Positions 7,481 through 16,344 of a stretch of 62,452 nucleotides of DNA are shown one piece after another; the first letter of the stretch is position 1, and the number at the start of each line of letters is the position of its first letter. A program made the position numbers and the translations under genes. Origin of the DNA: Dehalococcoidia bacterium (GTDB lineage Bacteria > Chloroflexota > Dehalococcoidia > SZUA-161); the NCBI GenBank assembly GCA_014874385.1, contig JACWAE010000061.1, forward strand, positions 1-62,452, given 5' to 3'. The notes beneath the pieces were generated by a model that was not told the origin of the DNA, did no database searches, and was given only the letters and a program-made list of their open reading frames with translations.

Positions 7481-7506
7481 GGGCGAACACATTGGTTCGC
7501 CCCTAC
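7481..7506. repeat. GGGCGAAC/GTTCGCCC dispersed palindrome
   Basis: GGGCGAAC, an ACATTG loop and GTTCGCCCCTAC form a short hairpin. It belongs to a family seen again at 36673, 38362, 39732, 55282 and 57216. These are intergenic repeats, not gene-specific terminators, since T-tracts are missing. Confidence 0.75.
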
Positions 7507-7601
7507 ATGCTGCATCTACGCTACGCCTGCTAACGGCTACGTAATCCCCCTGTATCCCCCTCCCTGGTCTGAGCCAGAGACAGGTTTAGAAAAGGGGGAG
7601 A

Positions 7602-7639
7602 GCCCTTCGACAGGCTCAGGACATGGCTACCACGAACGG
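7602..7639. repeat. CCCTTCGACAGGCTCAGG dispersed repeat
   Basis: This copy carries the CCCTTCGACAGGCTCAGG core and ends in CACGAACGG. The same family occurs at 9451-9529, 11188-11270 and 55197-55257, always between genes. It is a REP-like repeat with inverted TTCG-rich arms. Confidence 0.75.
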
Positions 7640-7655
7640 CTAGTCTTGGATGGCT

Positions 7656-8099
7656 CTACTTTTCGTTTTCCAGGGTTCGCAGCCTGTCGTCGTCTATGCC
7701 AAAGTGATGCGCTATCTCGTGGCGCACTACTTTCCCCACTTCTTCCTCAACTTCCTGCCAGGAGTGGCAGAGGGCTTCGATAGGTTTACGGAAAATGGTT
7801 ATCTTGTCGGGCAGCACCATGCCGTAGCCGGGGCCTCGGTGTAAATGAGGCACACCTTCGTAGAGGCCAAGCAAGGAGAACCTGCTCCTGACATTATTCC
7901 TGCCGAGCTGGGCTGGGCTGGGCCAGTCCTCTACAACTACATCTATGTTCTCCAGCCTCTCCTGAAACTCAGGTGGCAGCTCATCTATTGCCTTCATGAC
8001 CAGATTGTAGAACTTTTCTCTTTGCGCTGCCGCGCGCTCCCGATCGTAGTGGATTCTATGTCTGGCCGACTTTTCGGCCGGGTTGGGCTCTTCTGACAT
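7656..8099 (-). CDS. minimal zincin-type metallopeptidase domain protein
   Basis: The 147-residue cytosolic protein ends with HEIAHHFGIDDDRL (about residues 127-140), the HExxHxxGxxD zinc-protease signature of the small Zincin_1 (MMP-like) family. Two histidines and an aspartate should bind zinc, and the glutamate is the general base. There is no signal peptide. Earlier conserved bits include FQERLENIDVVVEDWP and GLYEGVP. The ATG overlaps the stop of the upstream phosphoesterase by one base (TAATG), so translation is probably coupled. The physiological substrate of this family is not known to me. Confidence 0.82.
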   Translation of the reverse strand: MSEEPNPAEKSARHRIHYDRERAAAQREKFYNLVMKAIDELPPEFQERLENIDVVVEDWPSPAQLGRNNVRSRFSLLGLYEGVPHLHRGPGYGMVLPDKITIFRKPIEALCHSWQEVEEEVGKVVRHEIAHHFGIDDDRLRTLENEK

Positions 8100-8623
8100 T
8101 AGTGCTTGACCTCTGACGCTTGATTCACCTGAAGTGGTATGATGCGTGCTTCAGCCTTACCTGCCTTGATGGTGAGAAGTGCTACTGTGCCCAGCCTGAG
8201 TTGATAGTGTGGAAAAGTAGCGCTCCCTGGATTAACCAAGAGTGACCCTCCCACTTTTTGCACAACATCCCTGTGAGTGTGACCGAATACAACTACATCG
8301 GGCGCTTTCTCGAGGTTATGCTTTTCTGGGTGCTCAATCAGGTCACGAGCGAAATACTGCGATGAGTGTATAACATAAACGTTAAGGCCTTCCAGGGTTA
8401 GATTTTGCACCTCGTCCATTCGCTTATCTCGTATCGGGTAGTCGTCGTCGCCCCGGGCTGCCAGAACGGGCGCTATGGCTGCCAGTTCTTCCAGAACTGA
8501 ATCTACGAAGACATCGCCAGCGTGTAGAATAAGGTCTACGCCTTTGAATACTTCTCTTACCTGCGGAGGAATTCCCTTTGCTATCTCAGGTATATGAGTG
8601 TCTGAAATCAAACCAATAAGCAT
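8099..8623 (-). CDS. YfcE/MJ0936-type metallophosphoesterase
   Basis: The protein of 174 residues has the calcineurin-like metal site: GLISDTHIPE (residues 4-13), LILHAGDVF (about 31-39), RGDDD (about 58), FGHTHRDV (about 114) and VNPGSATFP. This short single-domain form matches the YfcE/MJ0936 family of Mn-dependent phosphodiesterases acting on small phosphodiesters. It shares a transcription unit with the zincin gene, with the two frames overlapping by one base. The native substrate cannot be deduced. Confidence 0.87.
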   Translation of the reverse strand: MLIGLISDTHIPEIAKGIPPQVREVFKGVDLILHAGDVFVDSVLEELAAIAPVLAARGDDDYPIRDKRMDEVQNLTLEGLNVYVIHSSQYFARDLIEHPEKHNLEKAPDVVVFGHTHRDVVQKVGGSLLVNPGSATFPHYQLRLGTVALLTIKAGKAEARIIPLQVNQASEVKH

Positions 8624-8637
8624 TACATTGACTCTGC

Positions 8638-8669
8638 GGGGGCATCCTTCGTTGGAAGGATGCCCCTAC
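8638..8669. repeat. GGGGCATCCTTC hairpin repeat
   Basis: GGGGGCATCCTTC, a GTTG loop and GAAGGATGCCCC form a near-perfect stem, followed by TAC. The outer GGGGC...GCCCCTAC frame matches the dispersed palindrome family. It lies between two minus-strand genes and could also stop transcription, but it has no T-run. Confidence 0.6.
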
Positions 8670-8672
8670 GGT

Positions 8673-9068
8673 TTAACTTATCTTTTTGCCGAATCCAGTC
8701 ATGCCCAGGTCGTAAATTTCGTCCACCTTGACCTTGATCAGTGCCTGGGGCGGAGGCGCGCCCATCTTTTTCATGTTCTCGACGCTTTTTTCGAAGAGTG
8801 GCCCTGAGGTGAGTATCTCAGCATTGCCCTGGAAGCGCAGGCACTTCATCTGGGCTCTGTCGCAGACTACGACGGATACTCTAGGGTTCTTCTTGAGGTT
8901 TTCGTAGGTGCGCTTTCCTGCCGACTCGGCGAAGGTGATATGTTCTTCGTCGAGCACTCTGGTGCTCCCCTTGGGAGCTATGTTCGGCGTGCCATCCGGG
9001 CTGGCAGTGCCTATGAAGGCCTGCTGCTCCTTTATTAATGCTTTCATCTCATCGGTGATTTTTGCCAC
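8673..9068 (-). CDS. pyridoxamine 5'-phosphate oxidase-family (FMN split-barrel) protein
   Basis: The GTG start at 9068 follows AAGGAGGGA, a strong ribosome site. The 131-residue product has the split-barrel pattern: AFIGTASPDGTPNIAPKGS (residues 17-35), EHITFAESAGKRTYENLKKN (51-70) and NPRVSVVVCD. This is typical of small FMN-binding or F420-like flavin reductase proteins. The product is too short for a true PdxH, so a pyridoxine role is unlikely. It is a probable cytosolic flavoprotein with unknown substrate. Confidence 0.82.
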   Translation of the reverse strand: MAKITDEMKALIKEQQAFIGTASPDGTPNIAPKGSTRVLDEEHITFAESAGKRTYENLKKNPRVSVVVCDRAQMKCLRFQGNAEILTSGPLFEKSVENMKKMGAPPPQALIKVKVDEIYDLGMTGFGKKIS

Positions 9069-9237
9069 GTTCCCTCCTTGAGATTCAGGATTATTTGATT
9101 ATTGACTCCGTAAAAAAAGCATCTCTGGGACCTTATACTATCCAACCAACCGCTGCCTGAATTTTAACGTTGCCGCCAATCAGTGTCAACGCGTATAGGG
9201 ATGAGGTCGTTTAACAACACTTTTCAACCCCCTTTAT

Positions 9238-9294
9238 CCCCCAATCTTGGGGGATTTTAGGGTTTGGGGGACACCCCCAAACCCCTGGCAGGGG
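9238..9294. repeat. three adjacent GC-rich hairpins
   Basis: TCCCCCAATCTTGGGGGA, GTTTGGGGGACACCCCCAAAC and CCCCTGGCAGGGG follow one another in the 540-base gap between the flavoprotein and purF. They are intergenic palindromes, possibly part of a REP-type cluster. No gene was found in 9069-9609. Confidence 0.6.
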
Positions 9295-9450
9295 GGCTCA
9301 CCCCTCTGCACTCCCCCGTTAGGAAACAGTCTCGGTTTATGCTGAGCATAATTTGCAGCTTGGGTTGCCGCTTGCACGTTAATCCTTCATGGCGATTATC
9401 ATCGCCACCGCGAAGAATGAAAATATCTTTGAGCATAACGAAGAGATAAT

Positions 9451-9529
9451 CCCGTTCGTGGTGAGCTTGTCGAACCATGAACGGGACAGATATAACCGTT
9501 CACCCTTCGACAGGCTCAGGGCGAACGGT
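9451..9529. repeat. inverted REP-like repeat pair
   Basis: CCGTTCGTGGTGAGCTTGTC with CATGAACGG is followed by CACCCTTCGACAGGCTCAGG and GCGAACGG. The two halves are in opposite orientation and form a large cruciform-capable unit. It is the same family as at 7602, 11188 and 55197. Confidence 0.75.
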
Positions 9530-9609
9530 AAGGAGGCTATTTTCAAAGCAATGACATCACAATCTGTGGTAAGATTGATTCTTGAATTTCTTGGGACTAT
9601 AATCAGGGT

Positions 9610-11091
9610 GTGAGAGCGGGTATGGAACGGCTTCCTGTGCCAACGGGGGCTAGTTTGCATGAGTCTTGCGGCATCTTCGGAGTATACGCTCCAGGTGAGG
9701 AGGTAGCGAGGCTCGCATTTTTTGGTCTCTTTGCCTTGCAGCATCGCGGGCAGGAGAGCTCTGGCATCGCCACATCCGATGGAGCCAAGATACGCCTGCA
9801 CGCAGCTATGGGGCTGGTAGCCCAGGTATTCACTGAGGCGATCCTGGACCAGTTGCGGGGTGCTATCGCTATCGGACACAATAGGTATTCCACGACAGGG
9901 TCAAGCCGCAAGTTCAATGCGCAGCCGATACTGGTGCCCAGCCCTTCCGGTGAGATAGCGCTGGCGCACAACGGAAACATCATAAACGCCGAGTATCTGC
10001 GTAAAGAGCTGGAGGAAAAGGGCTATGCTTTCTCCACCACTACCGACTCCGAGGTCATAGCGCATCTCATAGCTTCAGCTCCCAGGGAAAGCCTGGTGGA
10101 GAAAATTAAGTATGCCATGAGCAGGCTTGAGGGTGCGTACAGCCTGGTGATCTTGACCAAGGATAAGCTGATCGGGGTGCGTGACCCCATGGGGGTGCGC
10201 CCTCTCTGTTTGGGTTCCCTCAATGGTAATGGGTGGACCATAGCCTCGGAGACATGTGCTCTGGACCACCTGGGGGCTGAGTTCCTCCGCGAGGTCGAGC
10301 CCGGCGAGGTGGTTGTTGTCGATCGTGATGGGGTTACCAGCTTCAGGGGAGGAACGGACGACAAGAAGGCTCTCTGTATCTTCGAGTATATCTACTTCGC
10401 ACGTCCCGATAGCGTTATCAAGGGGCGGCGCATATATCAGGCGCGTTGGGCTATGGGCGAGCAACTGGCTCGTGAGTACCCCATAGACGCCGACCTGGTC
10501 ATCGGTGTCCCTGACTCGGCGACGGCCGCCGGCATCGGCTACTCGCTGGCTTCGGGTATCCCCTATACCGAGGCACTGCTGAAGAACCGCTATGTAGGGC
10601 GCACCTTTATTGAGCCGGAGCAGCGATTGCGCGATCTCGGTGTCAAGCTCAAGTTCAATCCCATGGCCGATGTAATCTCGGGGAAGCGGCTGGTTGTGGT
10701 AGACGATAGCATAGTTCGCGGCACTACTACCCCTCAGGTTGTCAACTTGCTGCGCAGAGCAGGGGCAACCGAGGTACACATGTGCATCTGCGCCCCTCCG
10801 ATTCGTTATCCTTGCTTCTTCGGCGTAGACATGGCTACTAGGCAAGAGCTTATCGCCGCCCGAAAGACGGTTCCTGAGATTGCCAGGGCCATCGGGGCCG
10901 ATTCTGTGGGCTATCTCAGCGTAGACGGGCTCATCCGGGCCGTAGATTTACCGAGGGAGAATTTCTGCCTTGCTTGCTTCACCGGCGACTATCCGGTGCC
11001 CGTTCAGCTTGAGATGGACAAGCTGGCATTGGAGACAGCCCGCAATCCTGACCAGAGTAAGGATTTCTGCGAGAGGCTTGAGGAGAAGTAA
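9610..11091 (+). CDS. purF: amidophosphoribosyltransferase
   Basis: This enzyme makes 5-phosphoribosylamine from PRPP and glutamine, the first step of purine synthesis. The N-terminal glutaminase domain follows a short propeptide: ESCGIFGVY places the nucleophile Cys at about residue 20, exposed after processing. HRGQESSG and HNRYSTTG follow. The C-terminal PRPP site is VVVDDSIVRGTT. Cysteines in CAPPIRYPCFFG and NFCLACFTGDYP fit the [4Fe-4S]-binding Bacillus-type enzyme. The GTG at 9610 is used here; the ATG at 9622 is equally possible, since neither has a strong ribosome site. It heads a purF-purM-purH run. Confidence 0.95.
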   Translation: MRAGMERLPVPTGASLHESCGIFGVYAPGEEVARLAFFGLFALQHRGQESSGIATSDGAKIRLHAAMGLVAQVFTEAILDQLRGAIAIGHNRYSTTGSSRKFNAQPILVPSPSGEIALAHNGNIINAEYLRKELEEKGYAFSTTTDSEVIAHLIASAPRESLVEKIKYAMSRLEGAYSLVILTKDKLIGVRDPMGVRPLCLGSLNGNGWTIASETCALDHLGAEFLREVEPGEVVVVDRDGVTSFRGGTDDKKALCIFEYIYFARPDSVIKGRRIYQARWAMGEQLAREYPIDADLVIGVPDSATAAGIGYSLASGIPYTEALLKNRYVGRTFIEPEQRLRDLGVKLKFNPMADVISGKRLVVVDDSIVRGTTTPQVVNLLRRAGATEVHMCICAPPIRYPCFFGVDMATRQELIAARKTVPEIARAIGADSVGYLSVDGLIRAVDLPRENFCLACFTGDYPVPVQLEMDKLALETARNPDQSKDFCERLEEK

Positions 11092-11187
11092 AGGCAGAAA
11101 AACTTCCGGTCGCAGAATAGAGAGTGTAAGGGCACAGCGTGCTGTGCCCGATTGAGGTAGGGTCGAGGCAACCTCGCCCGATTCCTG

Positions 11188-11270
11188 TCGTTCGTCCTGA
11201 GCCCTTCGGCAGGCTCAGGACAGGCTTGTCGGAGGGCCGTTCATGGTTCCACAGGCTCACCACGAACGGT
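11188..11270. repeat. REP-like repeat between purF and purM
   Basis: The segment contains TCGTTCGTCCTGAGCCCTTC, GGCAGGCTCAGGACAGGC and the reverse arm ending in CACCACGAACGG. It is a member of the TTCG repeat family and lies wholly in the 210-base purF-purM gap. Confidence 0.75.
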
Positions 11271-11301
11271 ATTAGAATCAATAGAAGAAAGAAACAAGTT
11301 A

Positions 11302-12333
11302 GTGAAACGTAAAACGAAGAAAGCCCCACAAACCTACGCTGCTGCTGGTGTGGACATACATGCTGCAGACAGGGCGAAGGAGCTTATCAGGAAAAAGGTA
11401 CGCACAACTTTCGGCCCCGAGGTCTTGACGGACATAGGTCTCTTCGCAGGACTGTTTCAACTTTCAGACTCTTACAAACAACCGGTGCTGGTCTCCAGCG
11501 TTGACGGCGTGGGCACCAAGCTCAAACTCGCCATTGCTCTTGATAAACACGATACCGTGGGCATTGACCTGGTCAATCACTGTATCAACGATATCTTCAC
11601 CTGCGGCGCTAAGCCCTTATTCTTCCTAGATTACATAGCTATGGGCAAGCTTGTCCCCGAACGGGTCGAAAGCATAGTCAGCGGCCTGGCCCAGGCCTGT
11701 TCCGATGCAGACTGCGCGCTTATTGGCGGCGAGACTGCCGAGATGCCCGGGGTGTACGCCGCGGGCGACTACGACCTGGCGGGTTTCATCGTGGGGGTAG
11801 TGGAGAGGAAAAAGATCATCAACGGCAGGACGATAAAGACCGGAGATGCCATCCTGGGACTACCCTCCACGGGACTGCACACTAATGGTTATTCGCTGGT
11901 GCGAAGGATTTTCGGCACGGTCCCCTCGAAGCTGGAAACCTTCTATCCCGAGCTGGGGCGTACTCTGGGAGAAGCGCTCCTCGAACCTCACCGCTGCTAT
12001 TATCCGGCACTTAAATCATCGCTGCCTCTGATTAAGGGTATGGCGCATATCACGGGTGGCGGTATCCCCGGCAACCTGCCCCGCATCTTCCCCAAGGGGC
12101 TGGCAGCAAAGATCGACAAGAGGTCGTGGAAAATTCCACCTATTTTCCGCTTGATTCAAAAGAGAGGCAATGTGGACGATAAGGAGATGTACCACGTCTT
12201 CAATATGGGTGTGGGTATGATGGTGGTCTGCTCGCCGGACGAAGTTAGCAAAATAATCGCTACCGTGCCCAAGGCGTGGATCATCGGTGAGGTGGTGAGG
12301 ATGAGTGGGGAGGAGCGGGTCATAATAGCTTAG
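11302..12333 (+). CDS. purM: phosphoribosylformylglycinamidine cyclo-ligase
   Basis: PurM closes FGAM to AIR with ATP in purine synthesis. The 343 residues show the family's landmarks: TYAAAGVDIHAADRAKELI (residues 11-29), SVDGVGTKLKLA (about 69-80), ALIGGETAEMPGVY and STGLHTNGYSLVR. GGGIPGNLPRI is near the C-terminal half. The start is a GTG at 11302; no strong ribosome site precedes it. PurM lies downstream of purF and 56 bases ahead of purH, consistent with one operon despite the repeat between purF and purM. Confidence 0.95.
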   Translation: MKRKTKKAPQTYAAAGVDIHAADRAKELIRKKVRTTFGPEVLTDIGLFAGLFQLSDSYKQPVLVSSVDGVGTKLKLAIALDKHDTVGIDLVNHCINDIFTCGAKPLFFLDYIAMGKLVPERVESIVSGLAQACSDADCALIGGETAEMPGVYAAGDYDLAGFIVGVVERKKIINGRTIKTGDAILGLPSTGLHTNGYSLVRRIFGTVPSKLETFYPELGRTLGEALLEPHRCYYPALKSSLPLIKGMAHITGGGIPGNLPRIFPKGLAAKIDKRSWKIPPIFRLIQKRGNVDDKEMYHVFNMGVGMMVVCSPDEVSKIIATVPKAWIIGEVVRMSGEERVIIA

Positions 12334-12389
12334 CGCTGCAACTCCTCGGGAGTAATATTTCAAAAGAAAAATGGAAAAGGAGAGGTTCT

Positions 12390-13922
12390 TTGCGTGCTAT
12401 CATAAGTGTTTCCGATAAAAGCGGTGTGGTCGATTTCGCTAAAGGCCTTCAGAAACTCGGTTTCGAGCTATTCAGTACGGGCGGCACCAAAAAGGTGCTG
12501 GTGGAGGCTGGGGTGAATGTACGCAGCGTGAGCGATTTGACCGGCTTCCCTGAAATTTTGGATGGCCGGGTGAAGACGCTGCATCCGGCGGTGCATGGCG
12601 GCATTCTGGCCAAGCGAAATCTTCCCGCTCACCTCGCTGAGCTCGATAAAAACAAGATAGGGCTTATCGACTTGGTAGCGGTCAATCTCTATCCCTTTAA
12701 AGAGACTGTGGCCAGGCCGAACGTGAGTTTGGATGAAGCACTGGAGAACATAGACATCGGCGGACCCACCATGATACGGGCTGCGGCCAAGAACTTTCCC
12801 CATGTGCTGGTGGTGGTCGACCCTGCGGACTACAAACCGCTTCTGGAACAACTGGGGAAGGGCGCAGTCCAAATAGAGGAACGTAAGAGCCTGGCGCAGA
12901 AAGCATTTCAGCATGTGGCTGCCTATGATACTGCTATCGCTCAATACCTTCGCAGCGATGAAGAAGGTTTTGCCAGCGAGCTAACTATCGCCTTGAAGAA
13001 GAAGTACGACCTGCGCTACGGTGAGAACCCCCATCAAAAAGCCGCATTCTATGTTGAGGAGGTAGCGGGTAGAAGAGGAGTGGGCATAGGCTCGGCGAAA
13101 CAGCTCTGGGGCAAGGAGCTTTCCTTTAACAATATCCTTGACGCCGATGCTGCCTGGAACGCAGCCAACGACTTCGATGACCCTACGGTCAGTGTAATCA
13201 AGCATACCAATCCCTGCGGGCTGGCATCTCATAAAGACCTTGCGGAGGCATACCGCCGCGCCTATTCCGGCGATACCGTGGCTGCCTTCGGAGGCATAGT
13301 TGCTTTGAACAGGACTGTAGATGCTGCTACGGCTCAGGAGATAAGCAAGATATTCTATGAGGTAATCGTTGCGCCCGGTTACGAAAATAAGGCGCTCGAG
13401 TTGCTCAAGCAAAGAAAAGACCTGCGCATCCTCGACATGGGCCCTCAAAAGACTGTGGCTTTGTCCGGATTGGACTTCCGCCGGGTCGGCGGTGGTTTCC
13501 TGATGCAGACGCCTGATGCCTTGACTGAGACTACTTCAGGCTGGCGCACGGTGACCGAGCGGAAGCCGACCAAGAAGGAGCTGGAAGACCTGCTGTTTGC
13601 CTGGAAGGCGGTCAAGCATGTGAAGTCGAACGCCATCGTGTTGGCCAAGGACTCCACGATCCTGGGCATGGGAGCAGGGCAGCCCAGCAGGGTGGTGAGC
13701 GTGGAAATCGCCCTGAAGAAAGCTGGGGAGCGCAGCAAGGGCAGCGTGCTGGGCTCGGATGCTTTCTTCCCCTTCCCCGACGGTGTGGAGCTGGCTGCCC
13801 AGGGCGGCGTTACCGCTATAGTCGAGCCCGGCGGCTCGGTGCGGGATGAGGAGGCAATAAAGGTAGCGAATCAGTATAAGATGGCGATGATGTTCACTGG
13901 CGTACGCCATTTCAAACACTAG
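12390..13922 (+). CDS. purH: bifunctional AICAR transformylase / IMP cyclohydrolase
   Basis: PurH carries out the last two steps to IMP. The N-terminal MGS-like IMP cyclohydrolase domain (residues 1-190) begins RAIISVSDKSGVVDFA and contains STGGT and GRVKTLHPAVHGG. The C-terminal transformylase domain includes LRYGENPHQKAA, KHTNPCGLA and the end AIVEPGGSVRDEE. The length of 510 aa is normal. The start is TTG at 12390, supported by AAGGAGAGG five bases upstream. It is the third gene of the pur run and is followed after 9 bases by a glycosyltransferase. Confidence 0.96.
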   Translation: MRAIISVSDKSGVVDFAKGLQKLGFELFSTGGTKKVLVEAGVNVRSVSDLTGFPEILDGRVKTLHPAVHGGILAKRNLPAHLAELDKNKIGLIDLVAVNLYPFKETVARPNVSLDEALENIDIGGPTMIRAAAKNFPHVLVVVDPADYKPLLEQLGKGAVQIEERKSLAQKAFQHVAAYDTAIAQYLRSDEEGFASELTIALKKKYDLRYGENPHQKAAFYVEEVAGRRGVGIGSAKQLWGKELSFNNILDADAAWNAANDFDDPTVSVIKHTNPCGLASHKDLAEAYRRAYSGDTVAAFGGIVALNRTVDAATAQEISKIFYEVIVAPGYENKALELLKQRKDLRILDMGPQKTVALSGLDFRRVGGGFLMQTPDALTETTSGWRTVTERKPTKKELEDLLFAWKAVKHVKSNAIVLAKDSTILGMGAGQPSRVVSVEIALKKAGERSKGSVLGSDAFFPFPDGVELAAQGGVTAIVEPGGSVRDEEAIKVANQYKMAMMFTGVRHFKH

Positions 13923-13931
13923 GGCTGGTTT

Positions 13932-14636
13932 ATGAAGACCGTTGACGTGGTGATACCAGGTTGTAATGAGGAGAGAGACCTGCCGCAGTGCATAGCTGCG
14001 TTGTGGGATTTCCTCAATGAGCACCTTCCCTACGAATGGCAGATTGTAATTGCTGATAATGGCTCTACAGATAAGACGCTCGCCGTCGCCCAGGCCCTGT
14101 CGCAGCAATATCCTCATGTGTCCTATGTGCACATTGACCTGAAGGGGCGGGGCCATGCCCTGAGAAAAGCCTGGCTGGAGAGCAAGGCTGACGCTGTAGC
14201 CTACATGGACGTTGACCTTTCGACCAAGCTGACCCCTTTCCCGAAGTTGGTGCAAGCTCTGGATGAAGGATACGGCGTTGCTATAGGCTCTCGGCTCATT
14301 GGAGGCTCCAGGGTGAGACGGGGCTTGAAGCGCGAGATAACCTCACGTACTTACAATCTACTGATAAAGCTAATGTTTTGGCCCAGCTTCCATGATGCGC
14401 AATGTGGCTTCAAGGCGGTGAGGCGCGATGCGGTGCAGGATATCGTCCCTTTCATCAAGGACCAGGCCTGGTTCTTCGATACCGAGCTTCTGCTGCTGGC
14501 ACATAAGAAGGGTTACCGCATCAAAGAGGTGCCTGTGGAATGGGTAGATGATGCCGGCACCACGGTGAAAGTCGCTAAGACCGCCTGGGAAGACGTAAAA
14601 GGGCTGTTCCGGGTGCGGTTCAAACCGCCGTTTTAG
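13932..14636 (+). CDS. glycosyltransferase family 2, dolichyl-phosphate-mannose/glucose synthase-like
   Basis: The 234-residue protein has a single GT-A fold: VDVVIPGCNEERDLPQC (residues 4-20), IADNGSTDKT, the metal-binding DVD in AYMDVDLST (about residue 97) and DAQCGFKAVRRDA. There is no transmembrane helix. This pattern fits synthases that load a sugar from a nucleotide donor onto a polyprenyl phosphate. It is nine bases behind purH and is probably cotranscribed, though no functional link is evident. The donor sugar is unknown. Confidence 0.85.
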   Translation: MKTVDVVIPGCNEERDLPQCIAALWDFLNEHLPYEWQIVIADNGSTDKTLAVAQALSQQYPHVSYVHIDLKGRGHALRKAWLESKADAVAYMDVDLSTKLTPFPKLVQALDEGYGVAIGSRLIGGSRVRRGLKREITSRTYNLLIKLMFWPSFHDAQCGFKAVRRDAVQDIVPFIKDQAWFFDTELLLLAHKKGYRIKEVPVEWVDDAGTTVKVAKTAWEDVKGLFRVRFKPPF

Positions 14637-14690
14637 CCGGTTTTCGCGTCAGGGAACCGGGATAAAACTTTCTGTATCAGTAGGCTTTTG

Positions 14691-14719
14691 TACGGGCGGG
14701 TTTTAAAACCCGCCCCTGC
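14691..14719. repeat. GCGGGTTTTAAAACCCGC hairpin
   Basis: GGGCGGGTTTTAAAACCCGCCC is a perfect 22-bp palindrome followed by CTGC. It sits between the glycosyltransferase and pepA and could terminate the pur transcript, though the T-tract after it is weak. It also resembles the dispersed GGGC...GCCCCT repeats. Confidence 0.55.
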
Positions 14720-14725
14720 TGTTTG

Positions 14726-14754
14726 TTGCATTTATGCTGTCTTTTGTATATTAT
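14726..14754 (+). promoter_or_regulatory. sigma-70-type promoter for pepA
   Basis: TTGCAT and TATTAT are separated by 17 bases, 60 bases before the pepA start. A consensus DnaA box (TTATCCACA, 14752-14760) overlaps the -10 element. The promoter call is good; a DnaA link is speculative. Confidence 0.6.
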
Positions 14755-14813
14755 CCACAAGGTAAGTCACATATAATAACCACCAGTGTTTCAGGCATTA
14801 GAAGGAGGCTGAG

Positions 14814-16313
14814 TTGGAGGTAAAGGTTGTCTCCGGCGATATAACCAAGATTAAGGTCGGCGCCGCTATAGTGAACCTTTTTGAGGGGGTGGAGCACCCC
14901 GGTGGAGCTACAGGTGCGGTTGACCAGGCTCTGGGAGGGGCTATAACCAGGCTTATCGCTGAGGGTGAAATCAAGGGCAAGCTTAATGAGATAACCCTTA
15001 TCCATACTATGGGTAAGATGGAGACGGAGCGGGTGGTGGTGCTGGGGCTGGGCAAGCAGGAGAAGTTCACCCTGGACTCGATTCGCACAGTGACGGCAGA
15101 GGCCTGCAAGTTTTTGAGGAAGCTGGGCGTTAAGCAGGCCGCAACCATAGTGCACGGAGCGGGAATAGGCGGCATGGAGGCTGAAAAAGCGGCTCAGTCA
15201 CTAACTGAGGGCAGTATACTCGGGCTTTACACTTTCCGCAAACATATCACCAGGGAGCCGGAGCATGGCGAGATCGATGAATTGCTTATTGTGGAGCGGG
15301 ATGAGAGTAGGCACGCTGCTCTGGAACAGGGGGTCAACCACGGCCGGATACTGGCTGAGGCGACTAACTACGCCCGGGATATGATTAACGAGCCCGCCAA
15401 CTATATGACTCCTTCCGATATGGCAGAGGTGGCACTGAACGTGGCTGCGAAATACGGGATGGAGTGCACTGTTCTGGAGCGAGAGGAGATGAAAAACCTG
15501 GGTATGGGGGCACTCTTAGGGGTCGCTCAGGGCAGCAAGCAGCCGCCGAAATTCATCATCATTAGCTACCGGGGAGGCGATTCTGCTCAACCTGCCCTGG
15601 GTCTGGTGGGCAAAGGGTTGACCTTCGACTCGGGCGGCATCTCTATCAAGCCCTCTGAAGCTATGGACGAGATGAAGGGTGATATGGCTGGCGGCGCTGC
15701 GGTCATCGCTGCCATGAGAGCAATTGCTGAGTTCAAGGCTAAGATAAATGTCACCGGTATCATTCCGGCGACGGAGAACCTGCCGGGAGGTGCTGCACTA
15801 AAACCCGGGGATGTCTTGAAGGCCATGAATGGCAAGACGATAGAGGTGGTGAACACAGATGCAGAGGGCAGGTTGATACTTGCTGATGCACTCTGCTATG
15901 CCAGGAAGCTGGGGCTTTCCCCTTTGATAGATGTGGCGACCCTGACCGGCGCCTGCCACGTGGCCCTGGGTGATGTCTGCACGGGCGCTTTGGGCAATAA
16001 CCAGGAGATGATTAACAAAGTGATTAAGGCTGGTGAGGAATCGGGCGAGAAAATCTGGCAACTCCCCCTGTTTGACGAGTATAAAGAGCTGAATAAGAGC
16101 GATGTGGCTGATATCAAGAACTCGGGTGGCAGGTGGGGTGGGGCTATTACCGCTGCCCAGTTTCTGGCCGAGTTCAGCCAGGATACCCCCTGGACGCATC
16201 TGGATATCGCCGGCACTTTCTTCTCCAGTAAGGAACGAGCCTACACATCGAAGGGTGCGACCGGGGTTGCGGTAAGGACTCTGGTCAATTTCGCTCTGGC
16301 AATTGCCGAGTAG
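14814..16313 (+). CDS. pepA: leucyl aminopeptidase (M17 family)
   Basis: This cytosolic di-metal peptidase removes N-terminal amino acids. The 499 residues have the variable N-terminal macrodomain-like region (1-170) and the catalytic half with GKGLTFDSGGISIKP (about 264-278), KGDMAGGAAV and the signature NTDAEGRLILADAL (about 346-359). These supply the metal-binding Lys, Asp and Glu residues. TTG at 14814 is chosen because AAGGAGG lies six bases upstream. The end is followed after 31 bases by an MBL-fold hydrolase, probably the same transcript. Confidence 0.94.
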   Translation: MEVKVVSGDITKIKVGAAIVNLFEGVEHPGGATGAVDQALGGAITRLIAEGEIKGKLNEITLIHTMGKMETERVVVLGLGKQEKFTLDSIRTVTAEACKFLRKLGVKQAATIVHGAGIGGMEAEKAAQSLTEGSILGLYTFRKHITREPEHGEIDELLIVERDESRHAALEQGVNHGRILAEATNYARDMINEPANYMTPSDMAEVALNVAAKYGMECTVLEREEMKNLGMGALLGVAQGSKQPPKFIIISYRGGDSAQPALGLVGKGLTFDSGGISIKPSEAMDEMKGDMAGGAAVIAAMRAIAEFKAKINVTGIIPATENLPGGAALKPGDVLKAMNGKTIEVVNTDAEGRLILADALCYARKLGLSPLIDVATLTGACHVALGDVCTGALGNNQEMINKVIKAGEESGEKIWQLPLFDEYKELNKSDVADIKNSGGRWGGAITAAQFLAEFSQDTPWTHLDIAGTFFSSKERAYTSKGATGVAVRTLVNFALAIAE

Positions 16314-16344
16314 CGTTCAAAATAGATGCCGAAGGAGGTTTATC

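Noticed and set aside
10075-10845. A 256-codon open frame on the minus strand inside purF
   Set aside because: It is antisense to conserved purF motifs and has the compositional look of a shadow frame. No ribosome site or family pattern supports it.
13536-14255. A 239-codon minus-strand frame over purH and the glycosyltransferase
   Set aside because: It lies opposite two clearly real genes and shows no protein family features.
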